DNA of 12,410 bases from Dunaliella salina (Eukaryota > Chlorophyta > Chlorophyceae > Chlamydomonadales > Dunaliellaceae), in contig MU069458.1 of NCBI GenBank assembly GCA_002284615.2, forward strand, positions 813,430 through 825,839. The letters run 5' to 3'. The position numbers and the translations under genes are program-made. Of the stretch, positions 7,801 to 12,410 are shown in pieces. The number at the start of each line of letters is the position of its first letter. Position 1 is the stretch's first letter. The notes beneath the pieces were generated by a model, which ran no database searches, had not been told where the DNA came from, and saw only the letters and a list, made by a program, of their open reading frames with translations.

Positions 7801-7942
7801 GGGCATGGCAGGGCGCGTGGTGTGCCCTATATGCGACAACAGCAGCCGGCACATTAGCAGGGTGGCCATGCCGTACGTTTTCAAGTACCTGGCGACAGAG
7901 CTAGCCGCCATGAACATCAAACTGTCGATTGATGCGGTATAG
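652..7942 (+). CDS. NRPA2: RNA polymerase I second-largest subunit, 3' part of gene (7 exons)
   Basis: This is the spliced C-terminal 332 codons plus stop of the Pol I subunit that, with the largest subunit, forms the active centre transcribing rRNA genes in the nucleolus. The joined exons total 999 nt with consistent phases (0,0 / 0,2 / 2,1 / 1,0 / 0,2 / 2,2 / 2,stop). In order they give the hybrid-binding region ([30 protein letters not shown]), the [13 protein letters not shown] block, the [12 protein letters not shown] clamp-anchor block, and a C-terminal zinc-binding region with two CxxC pairs ending in [18 protein letters not shown]. Pol I identity rather than Pol II or III rests on LWPDVDMP, DATPFQ and the close match to plant NRPA2 as I remember it. 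The family is usually about 1,100-1,200 residues, so roughly the first 800 lie upstream of the window. Family assignment is very secure; individual junctions are inferred. Confidence 0.95.
736..1319 (+). other. NRPA2 intron between window exons 1 and 2
   Basis: 584 bp, gtgagc...ctgcgcag. It holds two degraded copies of the exon 1 donor segment (788-838 and 857-892), a run of T at about 1031-1042, and otherwise unremarkable sequence. No RNA gene or nested ORF was recognised. Confidence 0.8.
788..892 (+). repeat. Two degraded copies of exon 1 3' end plus donor
   Basis: Copy 2 (857-892) has GAGGTAT, lacks eight bases, then matches exon 1 from 699 on: 17 identical bases (CAAGCTGAAGGGGGAGG), two mismatches, then GTAGCCACTG. 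Copy 1 (about 788-838) matches more weakly: CACAAGCT, then 23 of 29 bases across the equivalent of 712-740, including the position of the donor (tggttagc versus aggtgagc). Both have lost the exon's reading frame or contain stops. Confidence 0.8.
1320..1453 (+). CDS. NRPA2: NRPA2 exon 2: hybrid-binding domain GDKFASRxGQKG
   Basis: Acceptor ctgcgcag ends at 1319; donor gtgagt starts at 1454, leaving two bases (CT) that pair with the first base of exon 3 to give Leu. The exon encodes [20 protein letters not shown] then [20 protein letters not shown] and [11 protein letters not shown]-x-GQKG is the near-universal motif whose lysines contact the transcript close to the active site in multisubunit polymerases. 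The usual His of SRHGQKG reads Ala (GCT, 1425-1427). The reading frame stays open for 123 nt upstream of the acceptor, so the start rests on the splice site and on homology beginning at VTL. Confidence 0.93.
1554..1881 (+). repeat. Direct repeat pair flanking the MITE-like element
   Basis: TGCCAGGCATGCA at 1554 and 1823 begins two similar segments of about 59 bp. Both end in ACACGTGAG (near 1603-1611 and 1872-1880). The segment between them holds the inverted-repeat element at 1634-1808. Confidence 0.6.
1634..1808. mobile_element. MITE-like inverted-repeat element (175 bp)
   Basis: A perfect 10-bp terminal inverted repeat, GATGGGTCAT at 1634-1643 and ATGACCCATC at 1799-1808, encloses 175 bp. 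CpG-rich arms carry a 13-bp direct repeat GCCGTACGCGTTC (1661-1673 and 1771-1783), a 14-bp palindrome (1667-1680) and a 12-bp palindrome (1697-1708) around an AT-rich core. It has no coding capacity. I could not find a clean target-site duplication, so transposon status is an inference. Confidence 0.5.
1891..1952 (+). repeat. G-rich TGTGGG tract with quadruplex pattern
   Basis: Eight GGG runs at 1906, 1914, 1920, 1926, 1930, 1936, 1942 and 1948, separated by 1-5 bases, after a GTGTGTGTGG lead. Four such runs already fit the usual G-quadruplex pattern. It lies on the coding strand, so it would also be in the pre-mRNA. Confidence 0.85.
2074..2180. repeat. Interrupted CTG and ATG trinucleotide repeats
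   Basis: About six TGC units (2075-2093), then ATG/GAT units with interruptions to about 2133, then further GCTGCTGCTG and ATGATAGTGATGG-type runs. Intronic; open frames through it on either strand are low-complexity artefacts. Confidence 0.85.
2230..2945 (+). repeat. 13-bp minisatellite (CTGCTGTGCCTCA-type) before exon 3
   Basis: Units such as CTGCTGTGCCTCA recur in two blocks (about 2230-2325 and 2475-2945). In the second block higher-order units are visible; for example GTGTCTCACCGCTCTGCC recurs at 2502 and 2561. The strand is pyrimidine-rich and ends just before the exon 3 acceptor. Long open frames here are repeat artefacts ([13 protein letters not shown]). Confidence 0.9.
2960..3147 (+). 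CDS. NRPA2: NRPA2 exon 3: LWPDVDMP ... [14 protein letters not shown]
   Basis: Acceptor tgcccacag ends at 2959; donor gtaagg starts at 3148. With the carried-over CT it reads [56 protein letters not shown] and ASDGKP, leaving one G that joins AG of exon 4 to give Glu. [20 protein letters not shown] is the most diagnostic stretch of the window and matches the plant Pol I subunit; Pol II has AIPSRMTV at this point. The 3' 94 bases and the donor are duplicated downstream in the intron in degraded form (3180-3279), with shorter echoes after that. Confidence 0.95.
3180..3279 (+). repeat. Degraded duplicate of exon 3 3' end and donor
   Basis: Starting GGCATGCTGATTGAG, it follows exon 3 from 3054 to the donor with an offset of 126 bp. 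Shared blocks include GCCTCAAAGGC, TAGACGCCAC, AAGCAAGTGAT and AGCAAGCCAGGTA. The copy has an in-frame TAA right after the second Glu-Pro and small indels, so it is not a usable coding exon, but its donor-like CCAG-GTAGG is intact. Confidence 0.92.
3336..3491 (+). repeat. About 40-bp repeats resembling exon 3 end plus donor (3-4 copies)
   Basis: Segments beginning near 3336, 3376, 3415 and 3456 share the layout C-CTT-CCAA-GCA-G-GAT-GCAAAC-AGGTA with the exon 3 3' end. The 3376 copy (CCTTCCAAGGCAGTGGCAAA) and the 3456 copy (GCAAACTAGGTACGG) are clearest. The 3336 copy is weak. Confidence 0.6.
3511..3591 (+). repeat. (TG)40 microsatellite
   Basis: Eighty bases of uninterrupted TG inside the intron before exon 4. 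On the minus strand it produces a spurious poly-Thr-His frame. Confidence 0.98.
3871..4172 (+). repeat. Three 101-bp tandem copies of the exon 4 acceptor junction
   Basis: Copies at 3871-3971, 3972-4072 and 4073-4172 each contain ACCA[AT]AGCACTTG, TTTCATT, CTTGGA[TC]ATGGAAC, ACCAGGC-ACCCAGCAG and then AGCATT-TGGCCGGAT plus CTGGA-GCCAATGGTTAC. The second half of each unit is the acceptor plus 35 bases of exon 4. Divergence is low, only a few substitutions per copy. The period is not a multiple of three. Copies 1 and 2 encode HCG and lack the rest of the exon. Confidence 0.96.
4138..4292 (+). CDS. NRPA2: NRPA2 exon 4: GRMLEANGY ... [14 protein letters not shown]
   Basis: Acceptor cccagcag ends at 4137; donor gtgtgt starts at 4293. 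It encodes [38 protein letters not shown] and [14 protein letters not shown]. The last block is strongly conserved in all nuclear polymerase second subunits. Two AGs three bases apart (4133-4134 and 4136-4137) both give an in-frame start, differing by one Ala. The acceptor and the first 35 exon bases form the third copy of a 101-bp tandem repeat. Only this copy continues into a full exon and has Tyr where copies 1 and 2 have Cys (HYG versus HCG). Confidence 0.93.
4771..4830 (+). repeat. (ATG)20 trinucleotide repeat
   Basis: Sixty bases of uninterrupted ATG in the intron, followed by GTGGTG. It gives spurious poly-Met and, on the other strand, poly-Ser frames. Confidence 0.98.
5121..5190 (+). 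repeat. Two copies of a 26-bp intronic segment
   Basis: TTGCACAAGC followed by CCTGAAGGTGTGC occurs at 5121-5146 and 5165-5190, with three mismatches in the middle. Confidence 0.85.
5470..5592 (+). repeat. Short degenerate tandem repeats
   Basis: ATGGGCAACTTT at 5470 and 5522, and GTGGCAG with CAGTCAT-AATGC at 5534 and 5568, form two to three overlapping imperfect copies. Confidence 0.7.
5821..5894 (+). CDS. NRPA2: NRPA2 exon 5: [19 protein letters not shown]
   Basis: Acceptor atttttccag ends at 5820; donor gtaggt starts at 5895. It is phase 0 at the 5' end and carries AG of an Arg codon at the 3' end. It encodes [20 protein letters not shown] and GGGIR. This continues exon 4 exactly as in homologues (DKFQ-VR.TG...T.QPI.GR...[11 protein letters not shown]), so no exon is missing between them despite a 1,528-bp intron. 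A 55-bp tandem array begins at its donor. Confidence 0.95.
5884..6762 (+). repeat. About 55-bp tandem array (about 15 copies) starting at exon 5 donor
   Basis: The unit reads roughly CATGTTTCAGGTGACCTTTG, GGGACTGTGGCTCTCTGTTG, CTAGCAGAGTGCTG. Unit starts are seen near 5937, 5992, 6048 and onward to about 6746. The first, diverged unit begins at the exon-intron border itself (GGTATCAG-GTAGGTACGCTGTGGCTC). Many units keep a TTCAG-GT[GAT] donor-like core at the matching place. The array fills most of the intron. Confidence 0.9.
5895..7137 (+). other. NRPA2 intron between window exons 5 and 6
   Basis: 1,243 bp, gtaggt...gatgcag. It consists of the 55-bp array (to about 6762), about 160 bp of unique sequence, then a GGACATGTGT minisatellite, then a short unique acceptor region. 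Confidence 0.88.
6924..7068 (+). repeat. AGGACATGTGT minisatellite
   Basis: AGGACATGTGT and variants (GGACTTGTGT, GGACACATGT, GGACATGTAC) recur irregularly about ten times, with GGCAGAAGGAC spacers. Confidence 0.85.
7138..7224 (+). CDS. NRPA2: NRPA2 exon 6: [22 protein letters not shown]
   Basis: Acceptor tggatgcag ends at 7137; donor gtgagg starts at 7225. The first G completes Arg (AG+G) and the last AG starts Ser. It encodes [20 protein letters not shown] and [19 protein letters not shown] is the universal block at the base of the clamp. [11 protein letters not shown] is closer to land-plant NRPA2 than to animal POLR1B. Confidence 0.96.
7225..7665 (+). other. NRPA2 intron between window exons 6 and 7
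   Basis: 441 bp, gtgagg...tgcccgcag. It is the only full intron here in which I see no tandem array and no copy of a flanking exon. A T-rich run lies at about 7495-7505. Confidence 0.9.
7666..7942 (+). CDS. NRPA2: NRPA2 terminal exon: C-terminal zinc-binding region and stop
   Basis: Acceptor tgcccgcag ends at 7665; its first T completes Ser. It encodes [19 protein letters not shown], then an Ala/Met/Gly-rich linker, then [20 protein letters not shown] and [20 protein letters not shown], with stop TAG at 7940-7942. CGKC and CPIC provide the four zinc ligands of the C-terminal clamp ribbon. The distance between pairs is longer than in Pol II and filled with low-complexity residues, as is common in algal proteins. 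[19 protein letters not shown] matches the expected C-terminus, so the gene ends here. Confidence 0.95.
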
Positions 7943-8777
7943 AATAGGGTAGAATAGAATAGAACAGAACAGATTACGCAGGAGACTTTGCAGAGGGTCG
8001 TTCGCTGCGGCTGTATGTCATGAGCTTGCTTTTGGGCAACTTGTCAGCAGAAGAAGCTTCTGCCTGACAGCGACGCCGAGATAGGGTGCGGTGTTCTGAA
8101 GCAGTTGCTCAACAAGAGCCACAGATGCAGTTGTGTTACTTCAAAGTTTCTCGCTGCCATGTAGCCTTGACGACTTTGAGCTGGTTTCCTGGTTGGAAGA
8201 GTCAGGACCAGGGACTCTGAAGTACTGGAGCCGAAGATGACTTTGAAGACGCCCTAACGAAAGGTATGGAACTAGGTTTACAAGCTGCAGCCTCTCGGAC
8301 AAAACAGAGACAGTGGTTTTGGCTAGGTGCTGAGCACCCACCAAACACTGGAGTGCAGATCCTGCTCACCCTCCTTAAGGAATGCTCAGAGCTGCTGGCA
8401 GGCACTAAGCTTAACTATGGTTGGGGCTTGAGCAAGGAGTGTTGCTGATCGGGGGCGGTGTGTGGCTCGATGGACTATGCGATCGGCTCAAGGTGGAGAT
8501 GCGTGCACACTCCACACAGCAGCTCAGTAGCCCAGGTCAGGTGATAAGAAGTGATCATCCTCGAGAACCGACAAAGGAAGGCCTAGGTCCCGGGAGAATC
8601 CTTGTTAAAGATTCAGGGGTCTGTGGGTTACCCCTGTTTCTAGTTCTCACTGAGGCTTGCAGTGTCTAGTGTAGGTAAGGTAAGGTTACATCGCTACATC
8701 CGCCTACGAGGGCAGCTGAGCGGAAACACAGACATTGAACTAGACTAGTCTTCAAAAAAAAATGCGTATAGAAATGT
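7943..8777 (+). other. 3' UTR and downstream region, no gene recognised
   Basis: It begins with a short TAGAA-type run (7939-7970). No TGTAA poly(A) signal of the chlorophyte type is present from the stop until about 9750, so the mRNA end is not located. Short frames at 8266-8448 and 8421-8669 have no recognisable motif. CTAGTGTAGGT occurs at about 8665 and again at 8778. Confidence 0.6.
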
Positions 8778-8898
8778 CTAGTGTAGGTTTGAGGGCCTTT
8801 TTGTGAGGGAAATGCTTGCTTTTGCCACTGAGGGAACCGTTCCTTAATGGGCGCGCCCTGTGGCCTGCGTAGGGACTACCTGTCTCTGTTTCTTTTCC
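8778..8898 (+). mobile_element. Retroelement-type 3'-terminal sequence, copy 1 (+)
   Basis: CTAGTGTAGGTTTGAGGGCC, CCTTAATGGGCGCG, TGTGGCCTGCGTAGGGACT and a T-rich end match, in the same order, 11915-12025 (+) and the reverse strand of 10645-10527. The last of these directly follows a retrotransposon-like C-terminal reading frame, so I take all three as 3' ends of one non-LTR family. Confidence 0.6.
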
Positions 8899-8945
8899 GG
8901 TAGATTCTGCAGACCAAAGCGATCTTCGCTCTGCCTTTGGATAGA

Positions 8946-9063
8946 GAATATGTGGGCCGCCTCAAGCGGATTCCTTGTCAGTGTTCTCATTATCCTTCCT
9001 TCTCATCGAGTGAATATGCAGGCCGCCTGAAGCTTTTTCCTCTCAAGTATTCTCATCAATCCA
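8946..9063 (+). repeat. 66-bp tandem duplication
   Basis: GAATATG--GGCCGCCT-AAGC--TTCCT followed by TATTCTCAT or TGTTCTCAT and ATCC occurs from 8946 and from 9012. The rest of 8899-9320 is unique sequence with no gene seen. Confidence 0.8.
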
Positions 9064-9319
9064 CCATCAACATCTAGTAGTAAGTGGCAGTCTAATTTGA
9101 AATAGGTAAGATTACATCGCTAATCTGAAATAGTACCACAATAATATTCTGAAAGGATGTGGTCAACACTTTTGGCTGATGACATTATGCACCATGACAG
9201 GCTAAAGTTGAGCTGCCAGAATTCATGGAACGCACTGCATGCTACAAAGGAAGGTGTCACAGGTGTTTCACAAAGGAGTCTTCAGTAAAAATGCATGACT
9301 GCTAGGCTATGATTTAAAA

Positions 9320-10526
9320 AAGTAGTAATGAAAGGTTTAGGTTTAGGTTTGGTTCAGGTTTACATATGGATTGACCCTCAGCCAGGTGGTTTGGCTGCTC
9401 GGCCTGCTCATTATTCCAGCCAACGAAAAAATCCACGAGGTTTTTTTTCCATGAGGTCAGAAATCGATCACTTAATTTGAAACTTGAAGTCTCAATAGTT
9501 TGTCTCCGAAAGAAAAGAAAGACATCCTCAGAACTAGCCTGAGTGTAGTGAAAGGCGCCTGACTCGTCCCTCAAAATTCTGTGAGTGGAGGGGAAATCAG
9601 GGAACAGTTGTGCAGAAGTTCTTTGAGAGAACACATGGGATCACAAGAACAAAGGAACATAGCATGTTGGAGTCCTCTTTGCTCACGTGTGCACATCTAT
9701 CACATTCAGAAGTGTACCCCTGCCAAAATGATGTCTCAGGGTGTGTGCATGTAATTAAAAACGCGCTATGTTTCTCATCGTGTGCTTGCCTAAATCAAGA
9801 TACACACACCTAGGGACAGAAAAGGACGCTTCGTGAGCAGACAAAGGTTTCCAAGGAAGAGCCACCCAGTAATGATACTTGGTTAATTTGTTCACATGCT
9901 CATTGTGCTCTGTCAAGGCTCCAACATTCTATACACCTCGTAGCCTTCTTCTCAAATCAAGAACAAACTCCCTCATCACTATAGGCTGCCCTAAACGAAG
10001 AGGTTGAGTCAATATATTGCTAGCCAGTGCATGCAGCCAAAAGTTCTGAGGTCCAATGTTTACGTGAAAGACTGCTCAGGTCAGCATCTGCTTGCAGCAC
10101 CTTGCGTAGTGTTGTGCTGTTGCTGCGCAGTAAAGCATTGTAGAAGCTGACTGCTGCACGGAAGCAGTAAATGTTAAGGTTCATGACCACATGCCCGCGG
10201 CACAGACCAGTCAGGAATGTTACGCTTCACACCAAGGAAGCCTTTAGAAAGCACAGGTGCACAGTTTGCAGGGGACAGTCCCATTCAGCGCCTTCTTTCA
10301 TATATCTAGTGCCCCAGTCTGGGCATCTGATCTGAGATTTTGGCAAGCATACATGCTAGCAGGGAGAGCAAATACTTTAGCCAACCAGAGCATGGTATGT
10401 GGCCTGTCCGTCAAGTGGTACTCTGATGCAAATTGCCTGATCCGTTTACAACCAGCCAGGAAAGCAGCACACATGTGTCCAGCAGTGGCCTGAGGGTTGC
10501 GCTGCTTTGTGAATAGCTTGCCTCGG
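9320..10526 (-). pseudogene. Non-LTR retrotransposon fragment II (reverse transcriptase C-terminal half), frameshifted
   Basis: Read on the minus strand, pieces in changing frames line up as one protein. They are AGCKRIRQFASEYHLTDRPH and TMLWLAKVFALPASMYACQ (10460-10330); YMKEGAEWDCPLQTVHLCFL (10303-10243); LGVKRNIPDWSV..ACGHEP (to about 10178); FRAAVSFYNALLRSNSTTL (about 10160-10105); YHYWVALPWKP and LDLGKHTMRNIARF (about 9877-9755); a Cys motif ECDRCAHVSKED (about 9704-9669); and LAEGQ near 9390-9376. This order resembles the post-catalytic part of non-LTR reverse transcriptases with a C-terminal zinc knuckle. At least three frameshifts and in-frame stops make it dead. The catalytic YADD part is absent. 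Borders are approximate. Confidence 0.8.
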
Positions 10527-11216
10527 TAAAGAAAAGAAAAAGAAAAGTCTACGCGAGCCAAAGGCCGCGTGCATTAAGGGAAGAGCCCCTAACAGAAGTT
10601 AGAGGCCTCACCGAGAGGCCCTCCACCTAAACTCGACAAAACTAGCCTAGGAAAAAGCAAGAGACAGGACTATAGGACCCCCATTAGCTAATGGGGGTCT
10701 GGAGGATTGCTAGCCATGCCCCTGAGCGCTCGGACTCTCCTTCTTCCATCCTCAGCTGCCGCCACGCGCCCAGCAAACCCCCTCCCTGATGCCCTCTGAA
10801 AGTAAAGTGCATGTCTAGTGTTAAGGATGGTGGATAATCTTTGGATGGCATGGTCCCTGAGCTTGGATGCTAGTGATTTGGCCTTCTGTTTGGATAGACC
10901 CAGATTTATAAGAAGTGAAATTGTAAGCTCATTGAAGATCGTGCCACCAACACCAATTAAGATGGTATGCAACGTCATTTTGTTATTCCTGTTTGGGTTT
11001 CTTAAGCTGCGTGTTTTAAGCCTAGTTATGGTGTGGGAATGCTGAGTTCGTGCACGTTCTATAGAAAAAAAGTGATGATGCCTAGGTATTTAAAAGATTC
11101 TGCACAAGCCAAACGCGCCCCACCTGAGGTAAAAAACTGCACATATTGCCCTTCGAGTTGAAGTGCACAATCTTAGGCTTCAAGCCTTCCAAGTTGGAAG
11201 CATTTATCACTAAACC
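10527..11216 (-). pseudogene. Non-LTR retrotransposon fragment I (RT thumb piece, C-terminal domain, 3' end)
   Basis: On the minus strand, GLVINASNLEGLKPKIVHFN (11216-11157) and, after a frameshift, ESFKYLGII (about 11099-11073) resemble the segment of non-LTR reverse transcriptases after the catalytic site. An open frame from about 11058 to stop at 10686-10688 follows, with HTILIGVGGTIFNELTISLL, NLGLSKQKAKSLASKL and HAIQRLSTILNTRHAL. I read this as the C-terminal domain joined to the RT piece by an internal deletion. The 3' terminal sequence with a T-rich tail (10645-10527) follows directly and abuts fragment II. The exact family cannot be named by eye. Confidence 0.72.
10676..10699. other. 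24-bp perfect palindrome over the retroelement stop codon
   Basis: GACCCCCATTAG and its exact complement CTAATGGGGGTC are adjacent with no loop. On the minus strand the palindrome covers the last codons (Asp-Pro-His) and the TAG of fragment I. Without a spacer it could form a cruciform, or a hairpin with a few unpaired bases in RNA. Confidence 0.95.
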
Positions 11217-11914
11217 TAAATAAAAAGCTTAAAGCTTGGGAAAAAGGTGTACAGTTGGTGAAAAGGTAGCATCGCAACATTCAGGAAATGGGGAGCATTT
11301 AGGCCAGGCCCCAAGAATGTTTAAAAGAATGTGTTTAACTGCAATCAGACGAATGAGGCACTGGGACGAGCTGCAGTCAGAGAAACGCATGAGCACTCTT
11401 TTGAGTAGCATTCAGGGAGGGCAACAAGGTCAAGCAGAAAGCAGAGGGTATCTACAAATAGAAGAAATTATCCATGCAAAGACCGGAAGGTTTGGTTCGT
11501 TAAGAAGTAAGCCATGGAATGGTCCTCATGCTGCGGGCATATTGAAACTGTCATGAAGTGCCATACAGGAGAAGGCAAATATTCCTGCCTGATATGTGTC
11601 GCTGACAGTGCCAGCGCTGACTGTTGGGTCTCTCCTTGCAAGCACTTGCTGTGTCCAATGCAGACTTCATGTAGAAGTTCTACATTTATTTCATTCTCTG
11701 CAAGCCAAAGGGCCAAGTACATTTAGGGAAGGTTCTGTCACTAGTAAGCTAGTGAAGGGTGCCACCAAAAGGCCCCCCAAGCTGCACAAAATGAAGAGAA
11801 ACTGCCAGAATGCCCTTAACAAAATGAATGGGGATCTGTAGGGCTGTCAGCGTACGTATGCTTGTCTTTGCTACCTTCCTCTTAGCATGCTGATCCTTTT
11901 TTCCCAAGCTGTAA
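11217..11914. other. Unassigned sequence between retroelement pieces
   Basis: Short overlapping frames occur on both strands (for example + 11236-11556, - 11468-11722), but none shows a motif I recognise. By position the region could be more 5' sequence of fragment I on the minus strand, or 5' sequence of the + strand tail at 11915. I could not decide. Confidence 0.5.
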
Positions 11915-12025
11915 CTAGTGTAGGTTTTGAGGGACCTGAGGTGAAGCCTCTAACTTTTCAGCCAGAGGTACTTCCCCTAATGTGCGTGGCCTCTGGCTTG
12001 CATAGACTTTCTATTCTTTTTTTCC
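11915..12025 (+). mobile_element. Retroelement-type 3'-terminal sequence, copy 3 (+)
   Basis: CTAGTGTAGGTTTTGAGGG, GGTGAAGCCTCTAACTT, CTTCCCCTAATG and GGCCTCTGGCTTGCATAGAC align with the reverse strand of 10645-10527 (GGTGAGGCCTCTAACTT, CTTCCCTTAATG, GGCCTTTGGCTCGCGTAGAC). It runs directly into a CTTTT-type tail. Confidence 0.68.
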
Positions 12026-12410
12026 TGTCCTTTCTCTTCTTTTCTTTTCTTTCCTCTTCCTTCTTTCCTCTTCTCTTCTCTTCTTTTGTTCTCTTTCCTT
12101 TCCTTTCCTTTTCTTTTTTTGTTTTTTCTTTTCTTTTCTTTCTTTTCCTTTTCTTTCATTTTCTTTTCTTTTATAATATTTTTTTCCTGTTCTTTTTTGT
12201 TCTTTTCCTTTCTCTTCTTTTATTTTTTTCCTCTTCTCTTCTCTTCTCTTCTCTTCTCTACCCTTCTCTTCTCTTCACTTCTCTTCTCTCCTCTTCTCTT
12301 CTCTTCTCTTCTCTTCTCTTCTCTTCTCTTCTCTTCTCTTCTCTTCTCTTCTCTTCTCTTCTCTTCTCTTCTCTTCTCTTCTCTTCTCTTCTCTTCTCTT
12401 CTCTTCTCTT
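12005..12410 (+). repeat. Pyrimidine tract grading into (TTCTC)n, open at window end
   Basis: Almost pure C/T for about 400 bases. The first half is irregular CTTTT/CCTTT units; from about 12232 it becomes a five-base CTTCT repeat with few interruptions, and is pure from about 12291 to the edge. The reverse strand gives a spurious Lys/Glu-rich frame. Confidence 0.95.

Noticed and set aside
8421..8669. 82-codon frame downstream of NRPA2
   Set aside because: No domain, codon pattern or splice context to support it; within the range expected by chance.
11977..12159. Lys/Glu-rich minus-strand frame
   Set aside because: Direct translation of the pyrimidine tract.
1..12410. CRISPR array, operon or bacterial defence system
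   Set aside because: The DNA is eukaryotic with spliceosomal introns; the repeats are tandem without unique spacers of even length.
1..12410. tRNA, rRNA or snoRNA genes
   Set aside because: I looked for cloverleaf-like arms and box motifs in the non-repetitive intron parts and saw none I could support by eye.

Overview
The window is nuclear DNA from a eukaryote. It holds the 3' part of one intron-rich protein gene on the + strand, followed by repeat-rich DNA with decayed retrotransposons. The gene encodes the second-largest subunit of RNA polymerase I (NRPA2, also called RPA2, RPA135 or POLR1B). Seven exons, each bounded by GT..AG, join in frame into the last 332 residues plus a stop. The residues read closer to the land-plant version than the animal one (for example [42 protein letters not shown]). 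I infer the green lineage, most likely a chlorophyte alga with a mid-GC, repeat-laden genome; a Dunaliella-like volvocalean is a guess.

Layout: 1-651 is the end of an upstream intron, with a (CA)n tract and a 99-bp tandem array. Exons lie at 652-735, 1320-1453, 2960-3147, 4138-4292, 5821-5894, 7138-7224 and 7666-7942. The introns (441 to 1,528 bp) carry most of the unusual structure. Tandem repeats sit directly against splice junctions, and several contain degraded copies of the neighbouring exon end with its splice site. Copies follow the exon 1 donor, follow the exon 3 donor, precede the exon 4 acceptor (three 101-bp copies) and follow the exon 5 donor (about 15 copies of a 55-bp unit). Introns also carry (TG)40, (ATG)20, a G-rich quadruplex-like tract, a 13-bp minisatellite and a small MITE-like inverted-repeat element.

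Downstream of the stop at 7942 there is no further recognisable cellular gene. About 9320-11216 on the minus strand carries two frameshifted non-LTR retrotransposon fragments, recognised from conceptual translation of the reverse-transcriptase tail, a C-terminal cysteine motif and a second C-terminal domain. One shared 3'-terminal sequence occurs three times: 8778-8898 (+), 10527-10645 (-) and 11915-12025 (+). The last copy runs into a roughly 400-bp pyrimidine tract that becomes pure (TTCTC)n and leaves the window.

The most interesting signal is the repeated multiplication of splice-junction segments inside one housekeeping gene. It looks like intron growth by tandem duplication across exon-intron borders, leaving decoy splice sites. 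All of this is read by eye; no search or alignment program was run.
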